This document shows positions 46,281 to 56,900 of a stretch of DNA of 64,000 bases, piece by piece. The DNA is from Clarkia xantiana subsp. parviflora. Lineage: Eukaryota; Streptophyta; Magnoliopsida; Myrtales; Onagraceae. The stretch is taken from assembly GCA_036873135.1 (NCBI GenBank), contig JAPTYO010000004.1, forward strand, positions 34,319,105-34,383,104. The letters are read 5' to 3'. The notes under the pieces were generated by a model, which worked only from the letters and a program-made list of their open reading frames with translations, was not told the DNA's origin and searched no databases. Both the position numbers and the translations under genes were made by a program. Within the stretch, counting starts at the first letter, position 1. Each line of letters starts with the position of its first letter.

Positions 46281-46369
46281 GGTGTGTTTTATTCAGTTAT
46301 ATGCTCACGAGCAAGATAGCGTTTTACAAGACTCGACTTGTAGGGTTGGTGAGTTTTTCGAATAGGGCA

Positions 46370-46720
46370 CGCTCCTGATAGCTTTGTATCATCCCGCGAT
46401 GGGGAAGCATACTTGTAGTAATTGCATGGGGTTGCCCTCTAAAGAGAGGATGTCGCGCCATGATGTATCAACCCGCGATGGGGAAGCATACTTTGTAGTA
46501 GCATGTGGTTGTCGTCTAACAAGAGGACGTCCGCCATGTCGGGGTGATCAGTCCCTTTGAAAGTTGCCGCATTCTGTTATGAATCAGGGAATGGCTATGA
46601 ACATGAGGATTTGCCTCTAACAAGAGGATTTTGCAGCATGCCATTTTTTAGTTGTGAGCATGGGGGTTGCCCTCGTAAGGAGGATGTCGCAACATGTCAC
46701 TTGTAGATAAATCTTGGTTT
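46370..46720 (-). repeat. Degenerate short repeats in element C
   Basis: GGTTGCCCTCTAAAGAGAGG, GGTTGTCGTCTAACAAGAGG and GGATTTGCCTCTAACAAGAGG recur with ATGTCGC(G/A)(C/A)CATG between them, in about four irregular units. Confidence 0.6.
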
Positions 46721-47595
46721 GAACTCAAGATGTAGTATGTTGTCGACGCTATTCGGGGTAGTCGTCGTTATAGATAGAGAGCGTTTATATGCTCATTGTT
46801 GATGTTGATAGTAGATATGTCGACGTATGATATAAGTCGATTGTTGTACATAGCGCGATAGCTTGTATTGTTGATGCGAGTAATATGCGCGTAGTTTGCT
46901 ACTTGGCGTAATTCCAAAGTAGTGTGTATGGTGTAGTGATGTACCTACGAAAATACATTGATTTCATTAGATAGTTGTTGCAACTACAAAGTTGCAAATA
47001 TTTGGAGTTATGAATCCCCTTTAAGTATTGCATGTAATAAGTAGAATAGGAGCCTGATACGAGGACTCCTTGGTTGTGTAGGAAACTTCCCTAGTTGCGG
47101 ATGCGTCAGGTGCGGACGCGTCAGGTGCGGACGCGACAGGTGCGAACGCGATATGTGCGGACGCGTCGAGTGCATAACTTTTTTTAAGTAACCCCTGCTA
47201 AATGTGTTGGTGGATATATATGTATAAAGAGAGACTATGCAATTCTGTATGCGTTCTTTAGACGATACGCGTCGATGCTTCCTTAGCGTGATGCACATTC
47301 ATATATACGATCGTTACTTGGTATTGTTTCCAAGGTAAGAGCCGATGTCTAAGTAGAATGCTCGCCGATATGTCGCAAGTTATAGTTAACTTGGAGACTT
47401 TTTGCGATGATGCAAATGATATATACGCGGCCATTACTTGGCTTAGATGCCTAAGTAGAATGTCCATAGATAGAGAATTCCAGAGAGTGTTGCATACAGC
47501 TCCACCTAGTGTTGTTCCCTAGATAGGGTGTGTCGTTGTGACATCTCTTAGATGTGCATATAACCTGTCTCAAGTTGGTCGCAATCTCAAGTGAC

Positions 47596-48058
47596 ATTAC
47601 CCTCAGAATGGCCTGGGTCCCCTATTTATAGGCAACCTTAGAACCGATTCCGGTTTTTGAGCGGTTTGACGCCGGTTTTAAGGAAAACGTGAACCGTAGT
47701 CTGGTTTGATCAAGGTTGGCTATTGGAAAACTCTAACTTTGTGTGGTGACACAAATGGAACACGCGCGCTGCAGACAACGACTCGGATTACGTCGGGTTC
47801 GGGCGATCCCGACGTATTCCAGGTCGTCCGAGGCGATCCGGACACCTCTGGATTTCCCTAAGGCAACTCGGAGGTCTCCGGATTGCCAAGGCAACCCGGA
47901 CCTCCGGATTGCATAGGCAACCCAGACGCGTGTGTCGCGTGTCCGGACCGTTTTAAACCCCGGGGATGTGTTTTCGAACCGTTTATGGGATTTTGACATG
48001 TTTACAAAGTCTGGAATATAAATACGAACCTAAATTGGGCGAATATCCATCAGTACAT
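47596..48058 (-). repeat. Diverged LTR-like block inside element C
   Basis: The minus strand starts TGATGGATATTCGCCCAATT, like the C and F LTR starts, and ends near a TATA-like CCTATAAATAGGGGACC (about 47615-47631). The flanks on both sides (47438-47595 and 48071-48230) are copies of each other, with GGCTTAGATGCCTAAGTAG and ATTCCAGAGAGTGTTG. It may be a second LTR of a related element, or a tandem duplication of an LTR part. Confidence 0.5.
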
Positions 48059-48679
48059 ATGTGACCGCAACTTAGCTTAGATGCCTAAGTAGGGAGCTTG
48101 TAGATAGAGTATTCCAGAGAGTGTTGTATACAACCTCTACTTGGTGTTGTCTCCTAAGTAGAGTGTCTTTGATACATCTCTTGTATCTGTACATAACCTG
48201 TCTCAAATTGTTTCGCATTGATTCGAGATGTATATTGGTTAGTAAATAATATGGAGCTATAAATCTCCTTGTAAGGCTATGTTGCCTGCCATGTCGTCTC
48301 TTTGGACTAGATTAGACTGAACTATTCGATCATTATATCTGGTTCGACTAGTTCGTTCTTTTCAGCTTGTAATGTCCATATGATTGTACCGGACTATTCG
48401 CGACTAGTCTGTTCCGTTTAGATTGCATTATTGTCTGATTAAATCAAACTATTCAAGGTAGATATCTTACCTGAGTAGTCTGTTCTATTCAGTTTAGTAT
48501 CTCGTATAGAGTTATTACCTCTCATTCGAGTTTTGGCAATAGGCCGATTACTGGACCTTTTTTAGTAGAAGAGATCGCCTTTTGGGGTGAAACCTGATTT
48601 TGATATAGGATGTTGAGTCTGTATAGGATGCTGAGTTTGTTTTCTTCATATGTGGCTTCCTCTTAGGAAGAGTGGTGTC

Positions 48680-49012
48680 GCGTGCTCGCGTGTTCGCGCG
48701 CTTGCGTCCTCACGTGTTCGCGTCCTCACGTGTTCGCGTGCTCGCGTGTTCGCGTGCTCGCGTGTTCGCGTGCTCGCGTGCTCGCGTGTTCGCGTGCTCG
48801 CGTGCTCGCGTGCTCGCGTGCTCGCGTGCTCGCGTGCTCGCGTGCTCGCGTGCTCGCGTGCTCGCGTGCTCGCGTGCTCGCGTGCTCGCGTGCTCGCGTG
48901 CTCGCGTGCTCGCGTGCTCGCGTGCTCGCGTGCTCGCGTGCTCGCGTGCTCGCGTGCTCGCGTGCTCGCGTGCTCGCGTGCTCGCGTGCTCGCGTGCTCG
49001 CGTGCTCGCTTG
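48680..49012. repeat. 8-bp satellite-like array (GTGCTCGC)n, about 40 units
   Basis: The unit is nearly pure from about 48776 to 49008. The 5' edge is mixed with GTGTTCGC and CTCACGTGTTCGCGTC variants. An 8-bp unit without stops keeps several frames open on both strands, giving Arg-Val-Leu-Ala-Cys-Ser or Arg-Glu-His-Ala-Ser-Thr repeats. I do not read these as genes. Confidence 0.95.
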
Positions 49013-49482
49013 TTTGCGTCTTGTTCATTCGGTGCCCCCAAGTTATTTGGTGGTCGTATTGTCTTTATTTACTCAGTTGTAATGAGTATCTCTTGTAAGT
49101 AGGATATAGCTGAGTCTTTGTAAGAGTTGTGGCTCGCGGCGTGCCCCCGCTCTTATGATGAGTGCTGGGTATTCCCTTTGATGACTGCCGTGTGGCAATA
49201 CCCTTATATGAGAAAGACTTGGAATTTTCTTCTCCCTTACTTCTTGCATTTTGATGCAAGTGTATTTGCTGGTGGGATTGAGTAGGGTAATGGCTCTCGT
49301 CCGGACATGTGTGGCACTTAGTTTTTCCTTTGGCGGGTTTCCGAGTATTTTTGTGCGGAACCTCGAATGCCGTAGTTTCCGTACCATAGGTAGGTAACAC
49401 CTTATGTTTCTTCATGGTGGTGTGCCCCTCATTGTGGTTATGACTTGTAGCTTAACTTCTCTTGAAGTTGTAGCTTGTGCCC

Positions 49483-49501
49483 CCCACAGACGACACCAAA
49501 T
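49483..49501 (-). other. Primer-binding site of element C
   Basis: The minus strand reads TTTGGTGTCGTCTGTGGGG next to the LTR end, a variant of the Gypsy site in A, B and G. It is not the Copia-type TGGTATCAGAGC. Confidence 0.75.
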
Positions 49502-50125
49502 TGTTGGGACCCGGACTAGACGAAGTGTCGGATTCTGGTATTCATGCGGGAAGATGCCTCGGGTTGCTCGCTCGTCGGTTCTTCGCATGTGTCAGGGCTC
49601 GTGCGTCTCCGTATACCTGCACGAGGGGCAATATCGCACACCACGCAAGGGGGGGGGGGGGTGGAGTGTGATGAACCCTCTCCGAAGCTTTAGTCAGGTA
49701 TTTAGAGAGAGATGTCAGAGCTTCCGCTGTCAACTTTTTCGTAAAATGGGAGAGTGGAGTCCCTTAAATATGAACGGTCCAACGCCGGTTTTGTAAAGCT
49801 GACATCGGGAGGGTCTGCACGTGTAGTGTTTGCGTAGGGGTTTACGCGTCATCAAGAGGAGTAATCCGGACCGTCCCGGAGTATCGCGAGGATCCCGGGA
49901 GGTCCGAAGTGTCGGGACAATCCGGAGGGTTGGATTATCTTGCAATCCGGACTCGGTCCGGATTGTGATGACAATCCGGACGAGGTGCAATTCCGGGGCG
50001 CGTACGCGCGTGCCCCAGACTTTTTAATACTCGCGGGTGAATAATTCGAAAAAATTTGGTGGGTTTGACGTGTAAAAGAAGTCCGAATAATATAAAACGA
50101 ACCCGAATCGGACGTATACCCATCA
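49502..50125 (-). repeat. Element C 5' LTR (minus)
   Basis: The minus strand starts TGATGGGTATACGTCCGATT and ends CCGGGTCCCAACA, 624 bp. It matches 21948-22296 over the R/U5 side. U3 has a cluster of GACAATCCGGA/TCCGGATTGT inverted words at about 49910-49985. Confidence 0.82.
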
Positions 50126-51605
50126 CCTAGAGACGGCGCCCAAAACTGCTCAGCATAATTAATGCCTTCCAAACAAAATGGCACATTAAAACCACACATC
50201 AAAAGCATATCACCATACAATTCGACAATGTGTATATATATATATATATATATCTAAATCTAAATATATTATACTAACCTTGGTTGTGACCACCTAATGA
50301 CCTGCCACGTATTCAGGCAGTAAAGGACACCATATCAATAACTCCATATAAAACGACACAATAATAATTTATACAGAGCAAAACGACAATAATACATAGT
50401 AGTTCTCATTCAACGATGCCGCAAAAACCAAAACTTCATTTCAATGAACAACGTCGCACCAATTAAAATTCCACTTTCCAACTCCACAAATCCCAAAACG
50501 GTATCGCTTTGGCATGGCTTCATATAAATACGGATGGTCTCGCTTCACTATGAGCTTCACACGTCACCATAGTTTTCTTCGCCTCCTATGGTTCCACAGA
50601 TCGTCGCTTTATCTACTGTAAACGCAATGATCTGACGATGGTCGGCTGTTAAAGTTCTAATGGCAGAGGATTTTAACTTTGAAACGGTAAAATTAATTAA
50701 TTAAGAAAAGAGGATGTTTCACTTTGAAACGGTAAAATTGATTAAGAAATTAAAAAGTACAATCCCACAAAATTAAAAGACGATTTCCTATATATATATA
50801 TATAGATTAACAAATATGTGCAGCGAAACCTGACTAAAAAAGTGACAGACTAAAAATTGTATACCTGGTGAGAAATTTTGAGGCCCTAGGTACAAATCTT
50901 CTATCGAAGAATAGCTCAAAATTGGAATTCATGGGGTGACTGGAGATGTCAAGATCCGAAACAATAGAGGGCGAGACGGCGTGGCCTCAGCCAAAGAGGA
51001 CCGGTCAACAATTTCCCATAAAAAACCACCCCTTTCTGGTTTCGTCAGAGCTGTAGAAACACAACAGTCAATTATGTATAGATGTTACCACTTCACCCTA
51101 AAGAAACCGCTCATCTAATGACTACGATAATATTACATGTAACTTCTGATGACATGCATGCTAGACAGATCTGAGCGGAAGCAGGGGAGAAGGAAATCAT
51201 GTACAATTGAAGGCATGGACCACCTTTGTGGCGGAAGAAGGATGTGTGGCGGACAGCCTACCGTGTCCTCCGCCCGTCGCCTCCTCCGTAGGTCAGAAAA
51301 CTGCTTCGCCTCCGCTCCGCCGGCCTGCCGCTTTGCCTTCCATCTGCCACAAATTAATTGTTTTGTGAAGACGAGATGTTTTTGGTTTACTGTGTGATTT
51401 GTGAAGAGAGTTGGAGGTTCTGGAGAATTACTGATAGAAAGAGAAAAATGAACAATTTTGGGTACTACAAATGTTAGCTGTCATCAGATTTTAGGAATTC
51501 AAACGTGAGCCGTCATCCATACACTCTTTAATTTTTTTTCTTTCAAATGTCCACTCTTTACTAATCCTGATGTTTTTTTTTGCAAAAAATAAAAAATTTA
51601 TTTAA
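50126..51605. other. Anonymous interval, no gene supported
   Basis: It has a (TA)n run at 50232-50253 and another near 50792. A local duplication of ACTTTGAAACGGTAAAATT occurs at about 50678 and 50721. Plus frames at 50936-51118 and 51149-51397 are short, without recognisable motif or coding bias, so I do not call them. Confidence 0.5.
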
Positions 51606-51787
51606 TGTTACGAAAGTAGAGGGTAATAGAAAAGAGAATTTAAGGATGTATTATTATCACACATAAGGAGCCTTTATATAGGATTACATAGACTTGGAGA
51701 GAAAGTAAAATCAATATAAGGAAGGTCTAAATAAGGAAGATGATATATACACATAATATTGAACATCCATATAATATATATATAACA
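51606..51787 (-). repeat. Copia H 3' LTR (minus)
   Basis: The LTR is 182 bp, minus strand TGTTATATATATATTATATG ... CTTTCGTAACA. The purine tract CCAAGGGGGAG lies directly beside it at 51788-51798. The 5' LTR would lie beyond the right end of the window. Confidence 0.75.
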
Positions 51788-53045
51788 CTCCCCCTTGGAT
51801 GTTCATAAGGAAATTGTGCCTCGTTAAAACCTTACTAGAAAAAACTTATTGAGATAAAAATCTAGTGAAGGAAAAAGAGTACACAATTATGGATCCCTTT
51901 TGCAAGCTGCCTCATTAAAAACCTTACCAGGAAAACCCAGTGGGACAAAACCTTGGTTAAGGGAAAAAGAGTGCAGCGGTGTAGATTCTCCCCCTGATGT
52001 TGACATCACGTAATTTCATTAAGCCGACGCAATTCAGTATTGTCTACCAATCTTCAAATTTCGCAGTCGGAAACATTCGGGAATAAATCCGCACATACTT
52101 GTTGGTTGTTATGTTGCCTTCTTCTCAACATCGTGGATGAAGAATAACTGTAGGGAGATGTGTTTCGTCATGTCTCTTTTGATGTAACATTCTTCAATTT
52201 GTGCTATATAGCCTGAATTATCCTCATATATACAATATAACTTGCATTTTGCATAGGAAATTGATTTATGACTTGATTCTATCCCATAATAAACTCATGT
52301 AATTCGTCACTCAGAGATACATAAATATTTTCTTAACTTTGTTCAAAATTTAACTATATTTGAGAAGAACTAAATCTTGCTTATAGACAATAATATATCA
52401 AGTTTCTTTCGCAAGATATATTAATGCTCATGTAAGCACTATATACGGTATTTCTGGACCATTAAATTCTTCATCAATCTCATGATAACGAAAACTATAT
52501 TTATCCACATCTAGAAATCTTATAATCATTACTATACTCAATAGATGTGCTTTATACATGTAAAATAGCTTCAAGATTTTTTTTTATAGGACAAGAATAT
52601 TTTCATTCTCTTAAGTACTCGATCTTCAGGCCGAGCCAAACCTTTGTCCTTTCAATATATTTTGTCTGAATTTAATCTCATCAATAAATTGATTGTATTT
52701 AAAAACTCTTCAGGAGTTTCAATATCTTTAAATTCTCTGACTCACGCGATGCACCTCTCGGCTATAGCATGATCAATTCAACTTATCAAATATCAGTTTT
52801 CTTGATTCGCATAATAGCATTCTGAAACGACACAACTCAAATGAGTTATACAGTGGGGATAATATACCATAAGCAACCCGTTTATTTTAGATACAATGTA
52901 ATTATCCAACATTTTCGGAAAATTTTCAAATGCTAGCATATTAAATCCTTCTGGAATTTTTACGTGGATTTTAATGTTAAATTAGCCACTCAATAGGCTA
53001 TAAATAATTGATTTCATGAGACGCATATTAAAACCTTGTATGTAC
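51788..53045 (-). pseudogene. pol: Copia H pol 3' part (RT to RNase H), heavily decayed
   Basis: Minus-strand pieces recall one Copia RT/RNase H: NMRLMKSIIYSLLSG and VKIPEGFNM at the start (53045-52930), IETPEEFLNTINLLMRLNSD near 52700, and GYIAQIEECYIKRDMTKHIS near 52200 for the RNase H tail. Stops are frequent. The untranslated stretch at 51800-51990, with TCCCACTGGGTTTTCCTGGT, precedes the purine tract. It is continuous with 63556-64000 once F is removed. Confidence 0.7.
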
Positions 53046-53194
53046 TGATGGATATACGGCCAATTTGAACCCGTTGACTTCCGAACCGTTGTATTTTTAT
53101 CGTCACATTTATGATTGTAAATCGAAACTTCAACCCGGACACTTCGCGAGAACATCGACGGCTCGGACGGGGCCGAAGTGCCCATCCGGCCGGG

Positions 53195-53385
53195 GCGAAC
53201 TCACCTAGGTGAGGTTGGGTGGCCACACCCGACCTCCCCTAGGGGAGATCGGGTGGACCAACCCGATCTCTCCTAGGAGAGATCGGGTCGGCCAACCCGA
53301 TCCCTCCTAGGAGGGATGGGGTTGGCCAACCCCACCCTCCCTAGGAGGGGTTGGGTGTCCTCACCCAACCCCTACCCTTGGGGGT
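53195..53385. repeat. Array of five CCTAGG-centred palindromes, exact 34-bp period
   Basis: CCTAGG cores begin at 53204, 53238, 53272, 53306 and 53340, each 34 bp apart. Each core has inverted arms; for example ACCCGATCTCTC precedes one core half and GAGAGATCGGGT follows it. Halfway between cores lie secondary inverted repeats such as GATCGGGT..ACCCGATC. A degenerate CCTTGG at 53376 may be a sixth unit. The whole array is repeated in the 3' LTR from 62873. Confidence 0.95.
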
Positions 53386-53551
53386 CAGATTTCTCCCCCC
53401 CAAGGGCCCCGACACCACTTTCGGACTCCCACGCTCGGTCCACTCCGCCTACCTCCTCCGAATCCTAAGGTCTTAATTATGCGCTTGGAGGTTAATTAAT
53501 TGTGTTTAAAGGTTAACGATGTCATTAAGCCACCTTAATGACACCGTTGCC

Positions 53552-53558
53552 TATAAAT
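53552..53558 (+). promoter_or_regulatory. TATA box of element F 5' LTR
   Basis: TATAAAT in the context TTGCCTATAAATACTCC, about 320 bp before the LTR end. The 3' LTR copy is at 63228-63234. Confidence 0.75.
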
Positions 53559-53875
53559 ACTCCACCTTCACAACTCATTTGATCATCTTGGCCATTTGGA
53601 CATTTTAGCTCTGACATCTCTCTAGCTTTATCTCTCTAGAAGAATACTGACTTAGGCATCGGAGAGGGTTCACCAGGCACCACCCCCCCCCCCCCCTCCG
53701 TGTCTGGTATTGCCCCTTCTGCAGGGTAGAAGGAGAGAAAGAGCAAAGGAAGGAAGGAAGGAAAGAAGAAGACAGGCTAAGGCAGGGCAACTCAGGAACA
53801 CCGGACCGCACACATCCCCCGTAAGGAGTGAGATCAAAGCCGACCCCCCGTTGACCTAGATCTCATAACTTAACA

Positions 53876-53893
53876 CTTGGCGCCGTCTGTAGG
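53876..53893 (+). other. Primer-binding site of element F
   Basis: TTGGCGCCGTCTGTAGG follows the LTR end by one base. It differs from the G and B site at one position (TGTAGG for TGTGGG). Confidence 0.75.
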
Positions 53894-53926
53894 CTTCGAA
53901 CAGAAAGCCTGGCTATTACACGAGCT

Positions 53927-56900
53927 ATGACGAACAGTAGGGTGTCCAGGCCCCAACACCCACCCGGGGGCAATGGGCGGAGAAGAGAACCCGTACCCCC
54001 AGGGAGGCGGCCTAACCCTGGGAAGCAGCCAATGCATCCAGAGCCCCAAGAAATACCACAACCTCCTCAGCAACAGAACAACCAGGAGGGAGGACCTTCA
54101 CGCCCAGCTGGGGCTGAGTCCTCCACAGCCTCCACCCCCCGGGCAAGAAGGCCACAGAGAGAAAGAGAACAACAGGGAGTGCCTTCCCACAACACGGCAC
54201 CCCCTGAGGGATACTATTATGAAGAGCAACCCCAAAGGTACCCGTACGGGATGCCGGCACAGAGAGATGGCAACCGCGCCCACACAGCGTATGCAAGGCC
54301 GGCATACACCCAAGGAACTTACACTGAAGCTCATGAAGAGGAGCAGATCCCAGCAGAAGAGTACTACTCGCACCCTCGAGCAGGGCAGCGAGAGGAACAA
54401 AGAAGATATCACCAGGAGCCACCCCCAGAGGGAAGGCAACAATTTGTGCCTCCTAGGCAACAGCAGAGCAACAGGGCTTACACCCCGCTGGGAGAGGAAA
54501 GACAAGCAAGACCTCCAAGGAGGCAGGACTTCTATGAAGCACCCCAGCAGGCGTATCAAGGGTACACCTACAGTCCATACCAGCAGGGACAAGGGAACCC
54601 AGTAAGCCCAGTCTACAACTACAGTGGGTATCAGAGGGGTTATACTCCGGCACAGGTGATGATCACCCCGGAGGAGATAGAAGCCATGATAACCCGGAAA
54701 TTGAATGAGTCAAAGAAACCCAGCCTGCATTGTCTAAGTGACAAGACGAACCACCCTTTCACAAGGGAACTGGAGATGAATAGGGTGCCAGACTCCCTGC
54801 ACACAGTGCAAATTGCAAAGTACAATGGGAAGGGAGACCCCCTAGAGCATATCCAACAGCATGAGGCCTCCCTATTCGGGAGGACAACTGATGAAAGATA
54901 CAAGGCACTCCTTTTCCCAAACACCCTATCAGGGGTGGCCTCACATTGGTTCTTCAGCCTGCCCTCTGAAAGCATCCACTCATGGGAGCAGCTAAAAGCT
55001 AAGTTTCTGCAGAGATACCTAGGGGAGAGGAAACTCCTCAAGGGAACAGGCTCCATTGATGACGTAAAACAAGAATACGATGAATCCCTGGCCAGCTACT
55101 ATACTAGGTTCAACCAGAATATTGCAGACATCCAGGGAGACATCACTGAAGGGGAGATAATCCGAGCCTTTATCAGAAACTTAGGTCGCTTTGGGTCAAC
55201 ATTGGCTGAAAAGATGGCCAAAAAGCCAGCAAGCACCTTGGAGGAGCTTGCAGGGAGAGTTAAAACGCATATTGACCTTGAGAGGCACAGGGCAAGCAAG
55301 AAGGCCAAAATTCAGGCAGCCAAGGAGGATACTCAAAGGCCAAACAAAGAAAAGCCACCCCAGGCACCACACCATGCAAGGCAGCAGGAATGGCGTCCGC
55401 CACAGCAAAGAAACCAAATGGGTGAACCCTTAAAGGCTAGAGAAATAAACGTCATTAAGTTCATCCCACTAAACGCCACTCCAGCCACCGTGCTTAGAGA
55501 GATGCGGAACCAAAAGCTTTGGTCACCCCCTGCAAGGTGGAGAGCCCCAATGGTAGGAAATCACAAGGATAGATGGTGTGACAACCATGAGGCTTATGGT
55601 CACGACACAAATGAATGCTTTAGCCTAAAGCTAAGCATAAACAACATCGTCCAGAGGGGAGAACTGAAGCAATTCGTAGACCATGGGGGCAACAGTATGC
55701 AACTAGGGCCATCACAGAAGGACAAGGGCAAGGGAAAGATAGACTACAACCCTCCACCCAACAAAAGAGGAGTCATAAATATGATACATGGGGGAGTAGC
55801 ATCGGGTGGCCCAACTGCTAATGCAAGAGAGGTCTATGCATCCAAGCTAAGCTCAGTGCCAAGGTGGAGAAAAAGGCCAAGAGAAGGAGAAGAAGTGAAG
55901 ATCGAGTTCTCGGAGAAGGACAAGAGCCACATCGTCTTTCCACATGACGATGCTCTAGTTATTACTTTAGATATTGACAATTTTGATGTAAAGAGAATTT
56001 TGGTGGATGGGGGCAACTCAGCTGACCTCCTAAGCCTGAGAGTGTTGGAAGAGATAGGGAAAACCAAAGCAGACATCAAACCGGTCAACTTCCCTCTAGT
56101 TGGCTTCTCAGGGGCAACAAGTTACCCCCTGGGAATGATAACCCTACCAGTAACCATGGGCCAAGGATGGACCCAGCTGAAGGTAAATGTCAATTTCTTG
56201 GTGGTTGAAAGCCTGGGAGCCTACAACGGGATCCTAGGAAGGACAACCATAAACCCATATGAAATAGTTCCATCCACTGTTCACCAGAAGCTGAAGTACA
56301 TCACAGAGAACGGGGTTGGAGAGGTCCTGGGTGATCAACGCACTGCAAGACAATGCTATGTCAACTCAATGAGACATGGATCACACGGGACAGACACGGT
56401 GGCTGTGGTCATGGTAGGAGCCAACCAAGATAGAAGAAGGAGGGGAGGGAGACAAAGGCAAGGAAGGAGGAGGAGTGGAGTGACACTCCGTTTGAGCAGG
56501 CAGCTTTTTCAAACAGTGCCTACAAGGAGACACAGGAGCAAGGCTGTGAAGGTGACATCCATACCTTGGCAGCCAGACACCACAATAGGGAACAGAACAA
56601 GGAACTCCATCCTAAGAGGCTTCCGCTACATAGATGATATCAAGCAAATGCCGCAGGAGTCTATATCAAGCTATTTCCAGAGATTCTTTGATTATGGTGC
56701 CAACATGGACATCACAAGGGGAGAAGCAGTAAGGGCATTTATTAGGAACATACATCCAAACTCATTCGGGGCCTATGGAGGGCTCTATGAGATGGTCATG
56801 ACGAACACAATGAGAGAGCTCAAGGCAAGGCTGGATAGGGCATTTGCACAGGAAGCGGAGCAGTTGGATGAGGCTCCAAAGAGAGGAAACGAAATGGACA

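Larger units (their letters stand above)
42281..50125 (-). mobile_element. Element C: non-coding Gypsy-type LTR element (minus), mostly minisatellite
   Basis: The 5' LTR is 49502-50125 (minus), followed by a PBS of the TTTGGTGTCGTCTGTGGGG type. The internal region down to 42281 is a mosaic of tandem repeats, an antisense-gene remnant (44694-44834) and an internal diverged LTR-like block (47596-48058). No Gag or Pol motif was found. The only other C-type LTR is the fragment at 21948-22296, on the far side of Copia E. C may therefore have enclosed the Copia fragment before the 3' LTR was partly deleted. The 5-mers next to the two LTRs do not match. Confidence 0.65.
53046..53875 (+). repeat. Element F 5' LTR
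   Basis: The LTR is 830 bp, starting TGATGGATATACGGCC and ending CATAACTTAACA. U3 contains the 34-bp palindrome array. The TATA box is at 53552-53558. A pure C run occurs at about 53683-53696. Confidence 0.92.

Noticed and set aside
48646..49102. Overlapping long frames on both strands coding Arg-Val-Leu-Ala-Cys-Ser or Ala-Ser-Thr-Arg-Glu-His repeats
   Set aside because: They arise because the 8-bp unit has no stop in any of the frames concerned; no unique coding sequence surrounds them.
21900..50150. CCCAAAACTGC words outside both C-type LTR ends as a long duplicated target site
   Set aside because: They are not adjacent to the LTR ends (about 13-20 bp away) and are in different local context; chance similarity is likely.
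51149..51397. 82-codon plus frame as a possible host gene
   Set aside because: No domain, no splice context and no promoter that I can defend; it does not exceed chance for this length.
54012..54653. Minus and out-of-frame plus frames of 66-210 codons over the Gag N-terminus of F
   Set aside because: They are shadows of the low-complexity start of the real plus-strand polyprotein.
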